Positions 15,164 to 23,744 are shown, numbered from the stretch's first letter. The stretch is 51,829 nucleotides of DNA from Streptomyces sp. NRRL F-5727 (GCF_000719555.1 NZ_JOGX01000045.1:1-51829), one strand, 5' to 3'. Translations and numbers: made by a program. The notes: generated from the sequence alone by a model not told the origin.

Positions 15164-17011
15164 TCAGGACACCGGGTCGGGGACCGGCGCGTCCGAACGG
15201 TAGCCGTCCGCCTGGAGCGTGAACAGCTCCGCGTACCGGCCGCCGCGCGCCATCAGCGTCTCGTGCGTCCCCTCCTCGACCACCCGGCCGTCGCCGAGGA
15301 CGACGATGCGGCCGGCGTCGCGGACGGCGCTCAGCCGGTGCGAGACGAGCACGCCGGTCGCGCCGCCCCGCAGGGTGCGCAGGCTGTCGTGGATCTCCTT
15401 CTCCGCCTCCGCGTCGAGACCCGCGCTGGGCTCGTCGAGGATCATCAGGTCGGCGTCGGCGCGCATGAACGCCCGGGCCACGGCGACCCGTTGCCACTCG
15501 CCGCCGGAGAGCGACTGGCCGCCGGGGCCCGCGCCGCCCTGTTCGCCGTCCGGGACGAAGATCCGGCTGAGGAGGGTGGCGTATCCGGCGGGCAGCCGGG
15601 TGAGCCGGTCGTGGATGCCGGCGGCACGGGCGGCGCCGGTGACCGCGCCGGTGTCGCCGGCCCGGTCGAGCCGCCCGAGGCCGACGTTCTCGCCCGCGGT
15701 GAGGTCGTACCGGCAGTAGTCCTGGAAGACGACGCCGATCCGGCGGCGGTACTCGTCCGGAGCGAAGCGGCGGATGTCGGTGCCGTCCCAGAGGATGCGG
15801 CCCTCGGTCGGGTCGTACAGCCGGCACAGCAGCTTCACCAGGGTGCTCTTGCCGGCGCCGTTCAGGCCGACGAGGGCGGTGGCCGCGCCCGCGGTGAGCG
15901 TCAGGTCGACGCCCCGCAGCACCCACGGCGAGCTGTCGTCGTACCGGAACCAGACGTTCTCGAAGGTGATCGAGGAGCGCAGCGGCGCGGGCCGTTCGGC
16001 CGGGCCTTCGGGCTGCCGCAGGTCGGGGGCGAGGTCGCGCAGGGCGCGGTAGGAGACGAAGGTGAGCAGGGCCTGGTAGGCGTTGCTGCCGGTGTTCGCC
16101 AGCTGGCCGACGCCGGTCTGGATGGCGGCGGTGGCGGCGAGGAAGACGGAGACGTCGCCGACGGAGAGGCTGCCCGCGCCGACGGCCCGGACGACCCAGA
16201 CGAGCCCCGCGCCGTAGACGGCGACTCCGAGCACGGCCGGCCCGACTCCCCTGACGAGGTTACGGAGTTCGGTGCGGCGCTCGGCGTCGGAGGCGGCCAC
16301 CAGCTCGGCCCGCGCCCGGTCCTTGAAGTGGTCCTGGAGCCCGAAGAGCCGGATCTCCTTCACCGCGTCGGTGTCGGTGAGCAGGCTCGCGTAGAACATC
16401 TGGCGGCGGCTGCGCGCCACGATGTCGCGGATGACGGCGGCCCGGCGGCGGCCGGCGGTGAGCTGGGTGCGGAAGGTCGGCAGCGCCATGACGACGGTGA
16501 GCGCGCCGAGCAGCGGGTTGAGGACGCAGACCGTGATCAGGAAGCCGAGGAAGGTCACCAGCGCCTGCACGCCGCCGACGACGGAGCCGATCAGCATGCC
16601 GGGCGCGGAGGAGCCGGCCTCCTGGGCGAGCCGGAGCTCGTCCTGGAAGGCCGGGTTCTCGAAGTACCGCAGTCCGGGCAGCCGGTTGACGCCCTCGAAC
16701 AGCTCGTCCTGGACGCGGAGTTGGACCCGCCGGGCGTGCTGTTCGCGGAGGAAGTCGGTGATGGCCGGGACGAGTGCGATGCCGAGGCTGACCCCGACGA
16801 GGAGGACGGCGACGCGGACCAGGGCGTCCGTGGGCCGGTGCTGGGTGATCGCGTTGAAGAGCTCGCGGACGAGGAGCGCGGCGGCTGCGGGCAGCAGGCC
16901 GGCGACGACGCTGCCCGCGAGGTAGAGCACGAGTGCGCCCCGCCCGGCCCGCCAGGCGAGCCCGGCGGCGGTCCGCCCGGCCCCGAGCACCTCCGCCCTC
17001 GACTGCCTCAC
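15164..17011 (-). CDS. ABC exporter (fused membrane and ATPase domains)
   Basis: A 615-residue half-transporter starting at GTG 17011, whose first bases overlap the thioredoxin stop (GTGA). Six membrane helices span about residues 20-310. The ATPase domain follows, with Walker A 'GLNGAGKSTLVK', Q-loop 'VVFQDYCRYDLTAGENVGLG', signature 'LSGGEWQR' and Walker B 'LMILDEPSAGLD'. No C39 peptidase domain precedes the first helix. It most likely exports the Cys-rich peptide encoded four genes upstream, or helps its secretion. The reading frame continues upstream of 17011, but that part is the antisense/overlap of the thioredoxin gene and is not coding. Confidence 0.88.
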   Translation of the reverse strand: MRQSRAEVLGAGRTAAGLAWRAGRGALVLYLAGSVVAGLLPAAAALLVRELFNAITQHRPTDALVRVAVLLVGVSLGIALVPAITDFLREQHARRVQLRVQDELFEGVNRLPGLRYFENPAFQDELRLAQEAGSSAPGMLIGSVVGGVQALVTFLGFLITVCVLNPLLGALTVVMALPTFRTQLTAGRRRAAVIRDIVARSRRQMFYASLLTDTDAVKEIRLFGLQDHFKDRARAELVAASDAERRTELRNLVRGVGPAVLGVAVYGAGLVWVVRAVGAGSLSVGDVSVFLAATAAIQTGVGQLANTGSNAYQALLTFVSYRALRDLAPDLRQPEGPAERPAPLRSSITFENVWFRYDDSSPWVLRGVDLTLTAGAATALVGLNGAGKSTLVKLLCRLYDPTEGRILWDGTDIRRFAPDEYRRRIGVVFQDYCRYDLTAGENVGLGRLDRAGDTGAVTGAARAAGIHDRLTRLPAGYATLLSRIFVPDGEQGGAGPGGQSLSGGEWQRVAVARAFMRADADLMILDEPSAGLDAEAEKEIHDSLRTLRGGATGVLVSHRLSAVRDAGRIVVLGDGRVVEEGTHETLMARGGRYAELFTLQADGYRSDAPVPDPVS

Positions 17012-17550
17012 CGGGAGGCGGCGGCCGTCGGGGCGGCGGGGGCGACCTGGCCGCGGTCGCTGATCCGGCCCTCGGCGTCGACGTCGAGGTAGCTGGGCCA
17101 GCGGACGATGCCGAAGGAGGCGGAGGCGCCCTCGGAGCCGGCGGCCTCGGTGACGACCCGGGCGACGGGGTCGAGCAGGTCGATCATCCGCTGCCGCTCG
17201 GGACCGCCGCCCTTGAGGAAGACGAGCACATGGTCCCGGCCACCGGGGAAGTCCTTGGCCATGCGGGCGAATTCCGGCGCCTGCTCGATGCAGGGTCCGC
17301 AGGTGGTGGAGAGGAATCCGATGACGGATCCGTTCGCGACGGAATTCCGGTCGATCTCCTCGCCGGAATGGGTGTGGGTGCGGAATTCGGGGACGGGGGA
17401 GCCGTCGGGAAGCCTGTTCTCCGGAGCGTCGGAGACGTATTCCCCGTCTCCGGAATGACCGGAGGCGGAAACGCGGCGCGCGAGGGCGAGCAGCAGGAAG
17501 AGATTGAAGACGGAGAGACAACCGATCAGCACGACGGCGGCGACAAGCAT
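17008..17550 (-). CDS. TlpA/MauD-like membrane-anchored thioredoxin
   Basis: A 180-residue protein with one N-terminal membrane helix (residues 3-23) and an extracytoplasmic thioredoxin-like domain. The active site is 'FLSTTCGPCIEQAPEFARM', a CGPC pair as in thioredoxin; 'WPSYLDVDAEGRI' holds the cis-Pro region. Proteins of this type reduce, isomerise or form disulfides outside the membrane; MauD in methylamine dehydrogenase maturation is the closest functional comparison. It overlaps the ABC exporter start and follows the MauE-like gene by 31 nt, so the pair likely forms a redox relay that shapes the disulfides of the operon's Cys-rich peptide. Confidence 0.87.
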   Translation of the reverse strand: MLVAAVVLIGCLSVFNLFLLLALARRVSASGHSGDGEYVSDAPENRLPDGSPVPEFRTHTHSGEEIDRNSVANGSVIGFLSTTCGPCIEQAPEFARMAKDFPGGRDHVLVFLKGGGPERQRMIDLLDPVARVVTEAAGSEGASASFGIVRWPSYLDVDAEGRISDRGQVAPAAPTAAASR

Positions 17551-17581
17551 GGAAAGGGCCTCGCTTGGTTTCTCGGCGGAT

Positions 17582-18190
17582 TCAGGAGGTCCGCCGGCTG
17601 GTTCCGTGGGTTCCGCTGGTTCCGTGGGTTCCGCCGGTGCCGTGGGTTCCGCCGGTTCCGGTGAAGACGTCGGCGAGCAGGTCCGTCGAGAGGACGAGCG
17701 CGCTCACGCAGACCGCGCCGAGCAGGCTGACGAACACCCCGGTGGGGTCGAGGGAGCCGGCCGCCGGGACGGAGCCCGGCCCGCCCGCGGCGAGGGCGGC
17801 GAGGAATCCGGCGGCGGTCGCCCCGAGGAGGACGGCGTTGCGGACGAGGTGCGCGGGGCCGACCCGGGTGCGGGAGGCGCCGAAGCAGGAGCAGGAGGTG
17901 TCGATCTTCCGGCGGAGGACCGAGACCAGGGCCGCGGTGAAGGCCGCGATCAGACCGAAGGAGACGGCGAAGGCCCAGGTGGTGAGGGCGGGCACCCAGA
18001 CTGCGGCGGCCAGGACCGCCTCCAGGACGGGCACCGCCACCGCGACCGCGCCGGTCAGCCGCCGGGGCACGACCCGCATGTCCCGGACGGTCGCGCGGAA
18101 CTCCCCGGGAGCGCGCGCCTTCCCGAGCGCGGAGGCGGCGAAGACGACGGCCACGACGCACCGGAGGGCGAGGATCAGGGAGTCGGTCAC
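17582..18190 (-). CDS. MauE/DoxX-like redox membrane protein
   Basis: A 202-residue protein with about four to five membrane helices, starting at GTG 18190 after GGAGGAAAG. The conserved loop Cys pair is 'DTSCSCFG', the hallmark of MauE-like redox membrane proteins that pass electrons to or from a MauD/TlpA partner. That partner is the next gene. The C-terminal tail is unusual: repeats of G-T-x-G-T-H (about residues 178-197), encoded by a short tandem repeat at 17590-17665. The tail is hydrophilic and may have arisen by repeat expansion. It lies 97 nt after the Cys-rich peptide gene. Confidence 0.85.
   Translation of the reverse strand: MTDSLILALRCVVAVVFAASALGKARAPGEFRATVRDMRVVPRRLTGAVAVAVPVLEAVLAAAVWVPALTTWAFAVSFGLIAAFTAALVSVLRRKIDTSCSCFGASRTRVGPAHLVRNAVLLGATAAGFLAALAAGGPGSVPAAGSLDPTGVFVSLLGAVCVSALVLSTDLLADVFTGTGGTHGTGGTHGTSGTHGTSRRTS
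17590..17665 (-). repeat. Short tandem repeat at the 3' end of the MauE-like gene
   Basis: On the plus strand the units read GTGGGTTCCGC(T/C)GGT(T/G)CC with small changes, about five times. They encode the G-T-x-G-T-H tail. The unit length is a multiple of three, so copy changes would keep the frame. Confidence 0.7.
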
Positions 18191-18221
18191 GGTCTTTCCT
18201 CCGTCGGATGGGCCGGCCGGG

Positions 18222-18258
18222 ACCCTCCCCGGGCCGCGCGGGGCGACCTGGGGAGGGT
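18222..18258 (-). terminator. Attenuator-like hairpin after the Cys-rich peptide gene
   Basis: ACCCTCCCC (18222-18230) and GGGGAGGGT (18250-18258) pair perfectly over 9 bp around a GC-rich 19-nt loop. It sits between the peptide gene and the MauE-like gene, the same layout as the hairpin after the daptide precursors. Confidence 0.5.
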
Positions 18259-18287
18259 GGTTTCACCGATGGGCGCGAAAGGCGCGG

Positions 18288-18488
18288 TCAGCAGTCGCCC
18301 GGGTAGGACTTGGTGACGCAGGTGGGCGCCGCGGCGCAGTTCCAGGAACAGCAGACCTTGACGTAGAGCGTGGAGCCGGAGCACCAGCTGCTGCCGCCCG
18401 CGGGGCAGGCGCAGTACGCCTCGGCGCTCTCCTCGCGGAGAACGCGTCCGAGTACACGGTCCGCCATGCCGACAATTGCCTTGACCAT
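18288..18488 (-). CDS. Cys-rich secreted peptide precursor (eight cysteines)
   Basis: A 66-residue peptide starting at ATG 18488 with GAGGGA about 5 nt before it; the frame is open further upstream but no start there has a ribosome site. Residues 1-25 form a basic, amphipathic leader (VGMADRVLGRVLREE) ending in A-E-A. The rest holds eight Cys at 26, 28, 36, 46, 47, 51, 57 and 66, the last being the C-terminal residue. Eight Cys suit four disulfides. The four genes that follow encode a redox pair, an exporter and a signal peptidase, so I read this as the product of the operon: a disulfide-rich peptide, possibly antibacterial. Fulvocin C is another eight-Cys bacteriocin; that comparison is only by Cys count. 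Confidence 0.75.
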   Translation of the reverse strand: MVKAIVGMADRVLGRVLREESAEAYCACPAGGSSWCSGSTLYVKVCCSWNCAAAPTCVTKSYPGDC

Positions 18489-18556
18489 TGGATCCCTCAC
18501 AAAGTGAAGACGGATTTTTCGGGTCGTGCAAACGTTCACGAGAACTCGCGGTCCGC

Positions 18557-18586
18557 AACCTACCCGCCGCTCCGAATAAATGTCTA
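18557..18586 (-). promoter_or_regulatory. Candidate promoter of the Cys-rich peptide operon
   Basis: On the minus strand TAGACA (18586-18581) and TAGGTT (18562-18557) are separated by 18 bp, close to the vegetative sigma-factor pattern. The leader to ATG 18488 would be about 60 nt. The stretch is clearly less GC-rich than its surroundings. Confidence 0.45.
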
Positions 18587-18593
18587 GACCAGC
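18578..18593. promoter_or_regulatory. DasR-like operator (dre) candidate
   Basis: On the minus strand this reads GCTGGTCTAGACATTT. It matches the dre consensus ACTGGTCTAGACCACT at 12 of 16 positions, with an unbroken 11-base match CTGGTCTAGAC. It overlaps the -35 box of the candidate promoter, where a repressor would block transcription. Confidence 0.4.
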
Positions 18594-18797
18594 TTCGATC
18601 TTCGCGTCCTCCATGTGAGAACCCCGAGGTCAGGGGCTGTAAATCAGCCACCGCGAACCTGCCCCGAACCATCCGGAATGATCACCCCCATATGGACCGA
18701 CCACTTCCGATAGCACGTGCACATGGCCGAAATCATTCGCTGGCTTGTCGGCGAAATTCGGCCACACCCGGCCATTCCCCCCGTAGGCTCCGCAGTC

Positions 18798-19532
18798 ATG
18801 ACGACCAAGCACCACGACCGACACGACCTCGCCGCGATCGCCGCCGACCTCGCCCCCACCGGGGTGCTGCGGGCCTCCATCAACCTCGGGAACCCGGTGC
18901 TCGCCCAGGGCACGCCGGAGGCGCCCGCCGGCATCACCGTCGACCTCGCCCGGGAGATCGGCCGACGGCTCGGACTCCCCGTGGAGACGCTCTGCTTCGA
19001 CGCGGCGCGCAAGTCGTTCGAGGCGATGACGGACGGCCGCGCCGACCTGTGCTTCCTCGCCGTGGACCCGGCCCGGGAGAAGGAGGTCGCGTTCACCGCC
19101 CCGTACGTCGTCATCGAGGGCGTCTACGCGGTCCCCCGGGACTCGCCGCTCACCACCGTCGAGGACATCGACACCCCCGGCGTCCGCGTCGGCGTCAAAC
19201 AGGGCTCGGCGTACGACCTCCACCTCACCCGCGCCCTCGCCCACGCCACCGTCGTCCGGGGCGCGGAGGGCGTCGACACCTTCCGCACCCTGGACCTGGA
19301 GGCCGGCGCGGGCATCCGCCAGCCGATGGCCGCCTATGTCGCCGCCCACCCCGAAGTCCGCCTGATCGACGGCCGGTTCATGGAGATCCGGCAGGCGGTG
19401 GGCACCACGACGGACAGGGCGCCGGAGACGGTCGCGTACCTCCGCTCCCTCATCGAGGAGCTGAAGAGGAACGGCTTCGTCGCCGACGCCCTGCGCCGCT
19501 CGGACCAGGACCCGGCCCTGGTCGCGCCCTGA
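18798..19532 (+). CDS. Family 3 solute-binding protein without signal peptide
   Basis: A 244-residue periplasmic-binding-protein fold (SBP family 3, amino-acid type). Landmarks are 'GITVDLAREIGRRLGLPVE', 'SFEAMTDGRADLCFLAVDPAREKEVAFTAPYV' and 'VGVKQGSAYDLHLTR'. Start ATG 18798 was chosen because TAGGCT lies 8 nt upstream, which fits a leaderless mRNA, and the product begins right at the fold. There is no signal peptide or lipobox, so it is probably cytoplasmic, unlike transporter subunits, and no permease or ATPase is beside it. It may be an enzyme-like or sensor relative of the family. The upstream frame to 18717 gives no better leader sequence. Confidence 0.75.
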   Translation: MTTKHHDRHDLAAIAADLAPTGVLRASINLGNPVLAQGTPEAPAGITVDLAREIGRRLGLPVETLCFDAARKSFEAMTDGRADLCFLAVDPAREKEVAFTAPYVVIEGVYAVPRDSPLTTVEDIDTPGVRVGVKQGSAYDLHLTRALAHATVVRGAEGVDTFRTLDLEAGAGIRQPMAAYVAAHPEVRLIDGRFMEIRQAVGTTTDRAPETVAYLRSLIEELKRNGFVADALRRSDQDPALVAP

Positions 19533-20522
19533 CTACTCAGCCAGCAGCGCCAGCAGTTCGGCCTCGCGCGCCGGGCTGAGCCCGGCCCGGCGCTCCCGGT
19601 CGAGCCCCTGCTCCCGCTCCCAGGCCAGCGTGTCGGCGATCACCTCGTGACGCGGCCGCTGCCGGAGCCCGGCGGCGGCCGCGGCGGCACCCGAACGCGC
19701 CTGGAAGCCGCTCCAGTCCTCCGCCACGATCCACAGCGGCAGCGACTCGGGCCCCATGAACTCCGTCACGCCCTGCTCCAGGAGCCACGCGGACCCGGCC
19801 GGCACCACGGGCCCGCGGTGCCCGGCGGCCCGGCGGGACAGCTCGATCCACTCGCCGAGCGGCACGTTCGGCCCCACCGTGTCGTACGCGCCGGTCAGCC
19901 CCTTCTCGGCCGAGTCCAGGATCCAGTCGACGAGGTCCCGCACGTCGACGACGCGGGTGGGCAGCCCGGGCTCGTCCGGCACGAGCAGCGGCGCCTCCGG
20001 GTCCCGGGCGGCCCGGGCCGCCCAGTAGCCGGTGCGGCAGCTGACGTCGCCGGGCCCGCCGATGAGCCCGGCCCGGGCGACGAGCAGCCGGTCCCCGACG
20101 GCGGCGGCCGACGCCCGCTCGCAGGCGGCCTTCGCCTCCCCGTACAACTCACGGTCGACCTCGTCGAGTTCGGTCGGCGTCATGAGCGGGGCGGACTCGT
20201 CGGCCCCGATCTCGGCCTGCGAGGCGTACACGTTCCCCGACGACACGTACGTCCAGTGCCGGGCCCGCTCCCCGAGCGCCGCCAGCGCCGCCTTCACGAA
20301 CCCCGGCTGCCACGACACCTCGACCACGGCGTCCCACTCCCGGTCGAGCAGCCCGTCGTACGCCCCCGGCTCCCGCCGGTCCGCCACCACCAGCCGGGCC
20401 CCCTCCGCCACCTCCCCGCTCTCCCCCCGCGCCAGACACGTCACCGCGTGCCCCCGCGCCAACGCCCGCCGCGAAACCTCGCGCCCCACCCAAGCCGTCC
20501 CACCCAGCACCAGAATCTCCAT
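19533..20522 (-). CDS. NAD-dependent epimerase/dehydratase-family reductase
   Basis: A 329-residue extended short-chain dehydrogenase. The nucleotide site is at the very start, '[14 protein letters not shown]', which supports ATG 20522 over the longer frame. The chain continues with '[10 protein letters not shown]', 'GADESAPL' and the catalytic-region Y-x3-K in '[11 protein letters not shown]'. Substrates of this atypical group are often unknown. Its stop is directly next to the stop of the convergent solute-binding protein gene (19532/19533), with no gap. No operon partner is visible. Function beyond NAD(P)-dependent redox chemistry cannot be read. Confidence 0.82.
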   Translation of the reverse strand: MEILVLGGTAWVGREVSRRALARGHAVTCLARGESGEVAEGARLVVADRREPGAYDGLLDREWDAVVEVSWQPGFVKAALAALGERARHWTYVSSGNVYASQAEIGADESAPLMTPTELDEVDRELYGEAKAACERASAAAVGDRLLVARAGLIGGPGDVSCRTGYWAARAARDPEAPLLVPDEPGLPTRVVDVRDLVDWILDSAEKGLTGAYDTVGPNVPLGEWIELSRRAAGHRGPVVPAGSAWLLEQGVTEFMGPESLPLWIVAEDWSGFQARSGAAAAAAGLRQRPRHEVIADTLAWEREQGLDRERRAGLSPAREAELLALLAE

Positions 20523-20618
20523 GACCCCAGTCGACCACCGAACCCCCCGCCCCGAGACAGCAGTTCGCCGTCGGCGCACGAAATGCGCCGACGGCGAACG
20601 AACGGTTCCGGCGACGAC

Positions 20619-23600
20619 TCAGAACAGGCCCTTGAACCCGTTCCAGCCACTGCTGCCGATCAGCACCCGGGTGCCGTACGTACCGGCTCCGGTGGAGGCG
20701 TACCGCCACAGCTTCCCGGCGGTGTCACGCGCCAGCAGATCGGCCTTTCCGTCCCCGGACAGATCCCCGACACCGACCAGCGCGGAATACCCGCCCCAGC
20801 CACCACCGACCTTCACCCGGGCGGACACACCACCGGTAGAGGTCCCGTAGTACCGCCACAGCACACCGGCCGAGTCCACCCCGAGCAGATCACCCCGCCC
20901 GTCACCGTTCAGATCCCCGGCACCGACAAGCTTCCTGTACAGCTTCCAGTTCGTCCCGATGCGGACGCGGGCCTTGAGGCTGTGGGTGGCGGTCCCACCG
21001 TAGAAGTACACATCCCCGGTCGACGCCTGCCGCACGACGAGATCGGCGTACCCGTCCCCGTTCACGTCCCCGGGCGAGGTGAGCACGTCGTACCCGCCCC
21101 AGCCCGAACCCACGAGCGTGTACGGCGACGAAGCCGTCAGCACCTTCCCGCAACCCGGCCGATACGCCCGCAGCTGGTCCCCCACCCGCGCATACACATC
21201 CGCACACCGGTCACCATTCAGATCCCCGACCGGAACGAAGAGGCTGGTGGTCGCGAACTTGTTCCCCACCCCCGCGATCCGAGCCGACACCCCACCGGTA
21301 CCGGTACCCCGGTACAGCGACATCGCCCCGTAGGTGTCCATGACCAGCAGGTCACCGAACCCGTCGTCGCCGGCCATGTCCCGCCGCACGGCGGCCGCAC
21401 CGGAGACGGCGAGGGCCCCGGAGGCGGTCAGGTCGGCGCCCTGCCCGTCGGCGGGCTTGGCGATGAGGGACCACACGTGGGCGCCGTTGGCGACGTACTT
21501 CCCGGCGGCGTCCTTGCCGTCCCAGGCGGGCGCGACGATGCCACGTCCCTCGCCGGTGAGGGTCCGGACGGTCTTGCCCGTGGCCTTGTTCTTGAGGACC
21601 AGCGTCCACTGAACGGGCTTCGAGACCCACCACCGCGGCTTCCACACCGCCGACTTGACGTTGACGGCGGTGGCGACGGACGAGTCGGTCACGGTGGCCC
21701 GGCTGGTGGCTCCGCCGAGACCGACGACGCGGATCGCCTGCTGGGGGTCGACGAAGGCGACGGCGCCGCCGAGGCGGTCGACGGTCCAGCCCTGGTTGTA
21801 GTTCGGCAGGCCGGGCATCGGAGTGCCGAGCGTACGGGTGACGGGCGCGCCGGACCGGACGTCGGTCACGTCCATCCGGTCGCCGCCGGGCGCATAGCTC
21901 GTGTAGGTGAGGAAACCGTCGCCGAGGACCGCCCGGCTGGTGGGGGCGAACGGGAAGCGGACGGTCTTCTTCGTCTCACGGTTGTACACGACGGCCGACC
22001 TGTGGTCGCCGCAGAGCCCGTACATCCACGGGCCGACGACGTCGAGGCCGAAGACGCCGCAGTCGGTACCGAAGTCGGCCGTGGCGACCTGCGCGCCCGT
22101 GCGCAGGTCGACCGCCGAGACCGAGTCGTTCGCCGTGGTGGCGGTCCAGAGCCGTGTGCCCCACAGCGCCTGGTTCGTGTTGTTCGAGACGAAGGTCTTG
22201 CCGGTCTCGATGTCGGCGACGACGGAGCGGGTCTCGTAGTTCTCGCTCGCGAGGAAGTGGACGTAGCGCCCGCTCGCGCCGATCAGCAGGCTCGGCCGCA
22301 GCCTGCGGGTGGTGTCCAGCTTGACCGTGCGGGTGGTCCCGCCGACGCCGGTCGTGGTCACCTGGAGCTTGATGACGCAGTCGCCGCAGAAGGGTTCGGT
22401 GCGGGACGGCGGGACGTCCTCGGTGAGGAGCGTGACGAGGCGGCCGTCGCCCGTGTCGAGCCACCGCGTCGAGGAGACGAGTCTCGTCGTGGTGGTCGGC
22501 GGACAGTTCGCGGCGGTGCCGCTGATCGCGTCGCAGCTCCAGCGCCGGGTGGCCGTCCTCGGCTCCGTGAGGGAGACGTCGTAGCGGACGAGCTCCCGCT
22601 TCGGGGCGTCGGTGTGCTCGGTGGTGAGGCGGCCGGCGGCGAGGGTCAGGCCGGTCCGCTGGACCGGCTTCGGCGGCGTGCTCAGCACCTGCGCGGTGAC
22701 CGGCGTGCCGGTGGCGGCGTCGAGGGTGACGCGCCGGACGCCCCAGTGGGTGGAGTCGGTGCCGCCGACGACGTACAGGGTGCCGTCCGGGGCCCTCCGC
22801 AGGTCCTCGGCGGTGGCGGCGAGGACACCCAGGTCCCGGGCGGCGCCGGTCGTGACGTTGACCGCCTTGAGAACACGCGGGGCGTAGGGGTCGCCGACGT
22901 GGCCGACGATCCACTCGCCGAGGAGGGCGATCCTGCCTGCTCCGTAGGTGCCGCCGGGCAGGGCGACGGTCTTGCCGGGCGCCGAGGGGTCGGCGCGCAG
23001 GACGACATGGGCCTGGTCGGTGGCGTAGTCGCCGTACAGGGCGATCCGTTCCGCGCTGAGCGCGGCCTTCGGGGTGCCGGGGAAGGCGGGCACGGACGCC
23101 AGCGGCTTGAGCGTCGCGGCGGCGAAGTCGACGAGGCCGATGGCACTGCCCTGGTCGGCCCGCGTGTAGCGGACGACCGCGCCCGCGCCGTCGAAGGCCA
23201 GTACCTCCGGGCGGCCGGTGATGGCCTCGCCCGTCGTGATGTCGGTGTCCGCCGCGCCCTCGCCGAGGCCCAGCAGGCTCAGGGTGACGGCCCCGCCCTC
23301 GCTGTCGGTGCGGTAGGAGAGCAGCCGGTTCGTGCCGAAGGCGCGCAGCCAGGTGTGACCCTCGGGCCGGGCCCGGGTGAGGAGGCTGCCGGTGGCGAAG
23401 TCGTACACGGTCGCCTCTGCCGCGTCGCCGTGGTAGCCGAAGCAGCCGACCCGGTCGCCGAAGTAGGCGAGGCGGTCGGAGGAGTCGCAGAAGTCGCGCA
23501 GCTCCACCCGCCCGTCCGCCAGGCTCTGCCAGCGCAGCCGCCCGGTCGCCGGGTCGGCGGTCTGCACGCCGCTGCCGGCGCCGAAGAGCTGCTGCTGCGG

Positions 23601-23744
23601 CGGGGTGACGCTCGGCGGCGCCGGGATCGTCACCTCGTACGGACTGGTGGAGGCGGCCACGGCCCCCGGCGCGGTGACGGCCGAGAGGCCGGTGAGGCCC
23701 AGCGCTGCGCTCAACGCGAGCGCGACGGCTCTACGAACGGACAA
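20619..23744 (-). CDS. Secreted FG-GAP/VCBS repeat protein
   Basis: A 1041-residue exported protein. I chose TTG 23744: the signal peptide 'VRRAVALALSAALGLTGLSAV...GAVAAS' begins there, GAGGGG is 10-15 nt upstream, and no ATG or GTG lies between. Residues about 45-690 look like a repetitive beta-propeller-type region. Residues about 700-800 carry a FlgD-like Ig fold ('WTLVLKNKATGKTVRTLTG...WDGKDAAGKYVANG'). The last 230 residues are FG-GAP repeats with calcium-type loops 'GDLNGDRCADV', 'GDVNGDGYADL', 'GDLNGDGRGDL' and 'GDLSGDGKADL'. Such Streptomyces proteins are common, and their ligand is usually unknown. Confidence 0.82.
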   Translation of the reverse strand: MSVRRAVALALSAALGLTGLSAVTAPGAVAASTSPYEVTIPAPPSVTPPQQQLFGAGSGVQTADPATGRLRWQSLADGRVELRDFCDSSDRLAYFGDRVGCFGYHGDAAEATVYDFATGSLLTRARPEGHTWLRAFGTNRLLSYRTDSEGGAVTLSLLGLGEGAADTDITTGEAITGRPEVLAFDGAGAVVRYTRADQGSAIGLVDFAAATLKPLASVPAFPGTPKAALSAERIALYGDYATDQAHVVLRADPSAPGKTVALPGGTYGAGRIALLGEWIVGHVGDPYAPRVLKAVNVTTGAARDLGVLAATAEDLRRAPDGTLYVVGGTDSTHWGVRRVTLDAATGTPVTAQVLSTPPKPVQRTGLTLAAGRLTTEHTDAPKRELVRYDVSLTEPRTATRRWSCDAISGTAANCPPTTTTRLVSSTRWLDTGDGRLVTLLTEDVPPSRTEPFCGDCVIKLQVTTTGVGGTTRTVKLDTTRRLRPSLLIGASGRYVHFLASENYETRSVVADIETGKTFVSNNTNQALWGTRLWTATTANDSVSAVDLRTGAQVATADFGTDCGVFGLDVVGPWMYGLCGDHRSAVVYNRETKKTVRFPFAPTSRAVLGDGFLTYTSYAPGGDRMDVTDVRSGAPVTRTLGTPMPGLPNYNQGWTVDRLGGAVAFVDPQQAIRVVGLGGATSRATVTDSSVATAVNVKSAVWKPRWWVSKPVQWTLVLKNKATGKTVRTLTGEGRGIVAPAWDGKDAAGKYVANGAHVWSLIAKPADGQGADLTASGALAVSGAAAVRRDMAGDDGFGDLLVMDTYGAMSLYRGTGTGGVSARIAGVGNKFATTSLFVPVGDLNGDRCADVYARVGDQLRAYRPGCGKVLTASSPYTLVGSGWGGYDVLTSPGDVNGDGYADLVVRQASTGDVYFYGGTATHSLKARVRIGTNWKLYRKLVGAGDLNGDGRGDLLGVDSAGVLWRYYGTSTGGVSARVKVGGGWGGYSALVGVGDLSGDGKADLLARDTAGKLWRYASTGAGTYGTRVLIGSSGWNGFKGLF

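Larger units (their letters stand above)
18489..18797. other. Divergent intergenic region, relatively A+T-rich
   Basis: 309 bp between the Cys-rich peptide gene (minus) and the solute-binding protein gene (plus). It holds the promoter and dre-like site given separately, plus TAGGCT (18784-18789) 8 nt before ATG 18798. No further gene is visible. Confidence 0.6.

Noticed and set aside
15164..17011. C39 peptidase domain on the ABC exporter
   Set aside because: The protein starts about 20 residues before the first membrane helix; there is no room for the 130-residue domain and no Cys/His motif.
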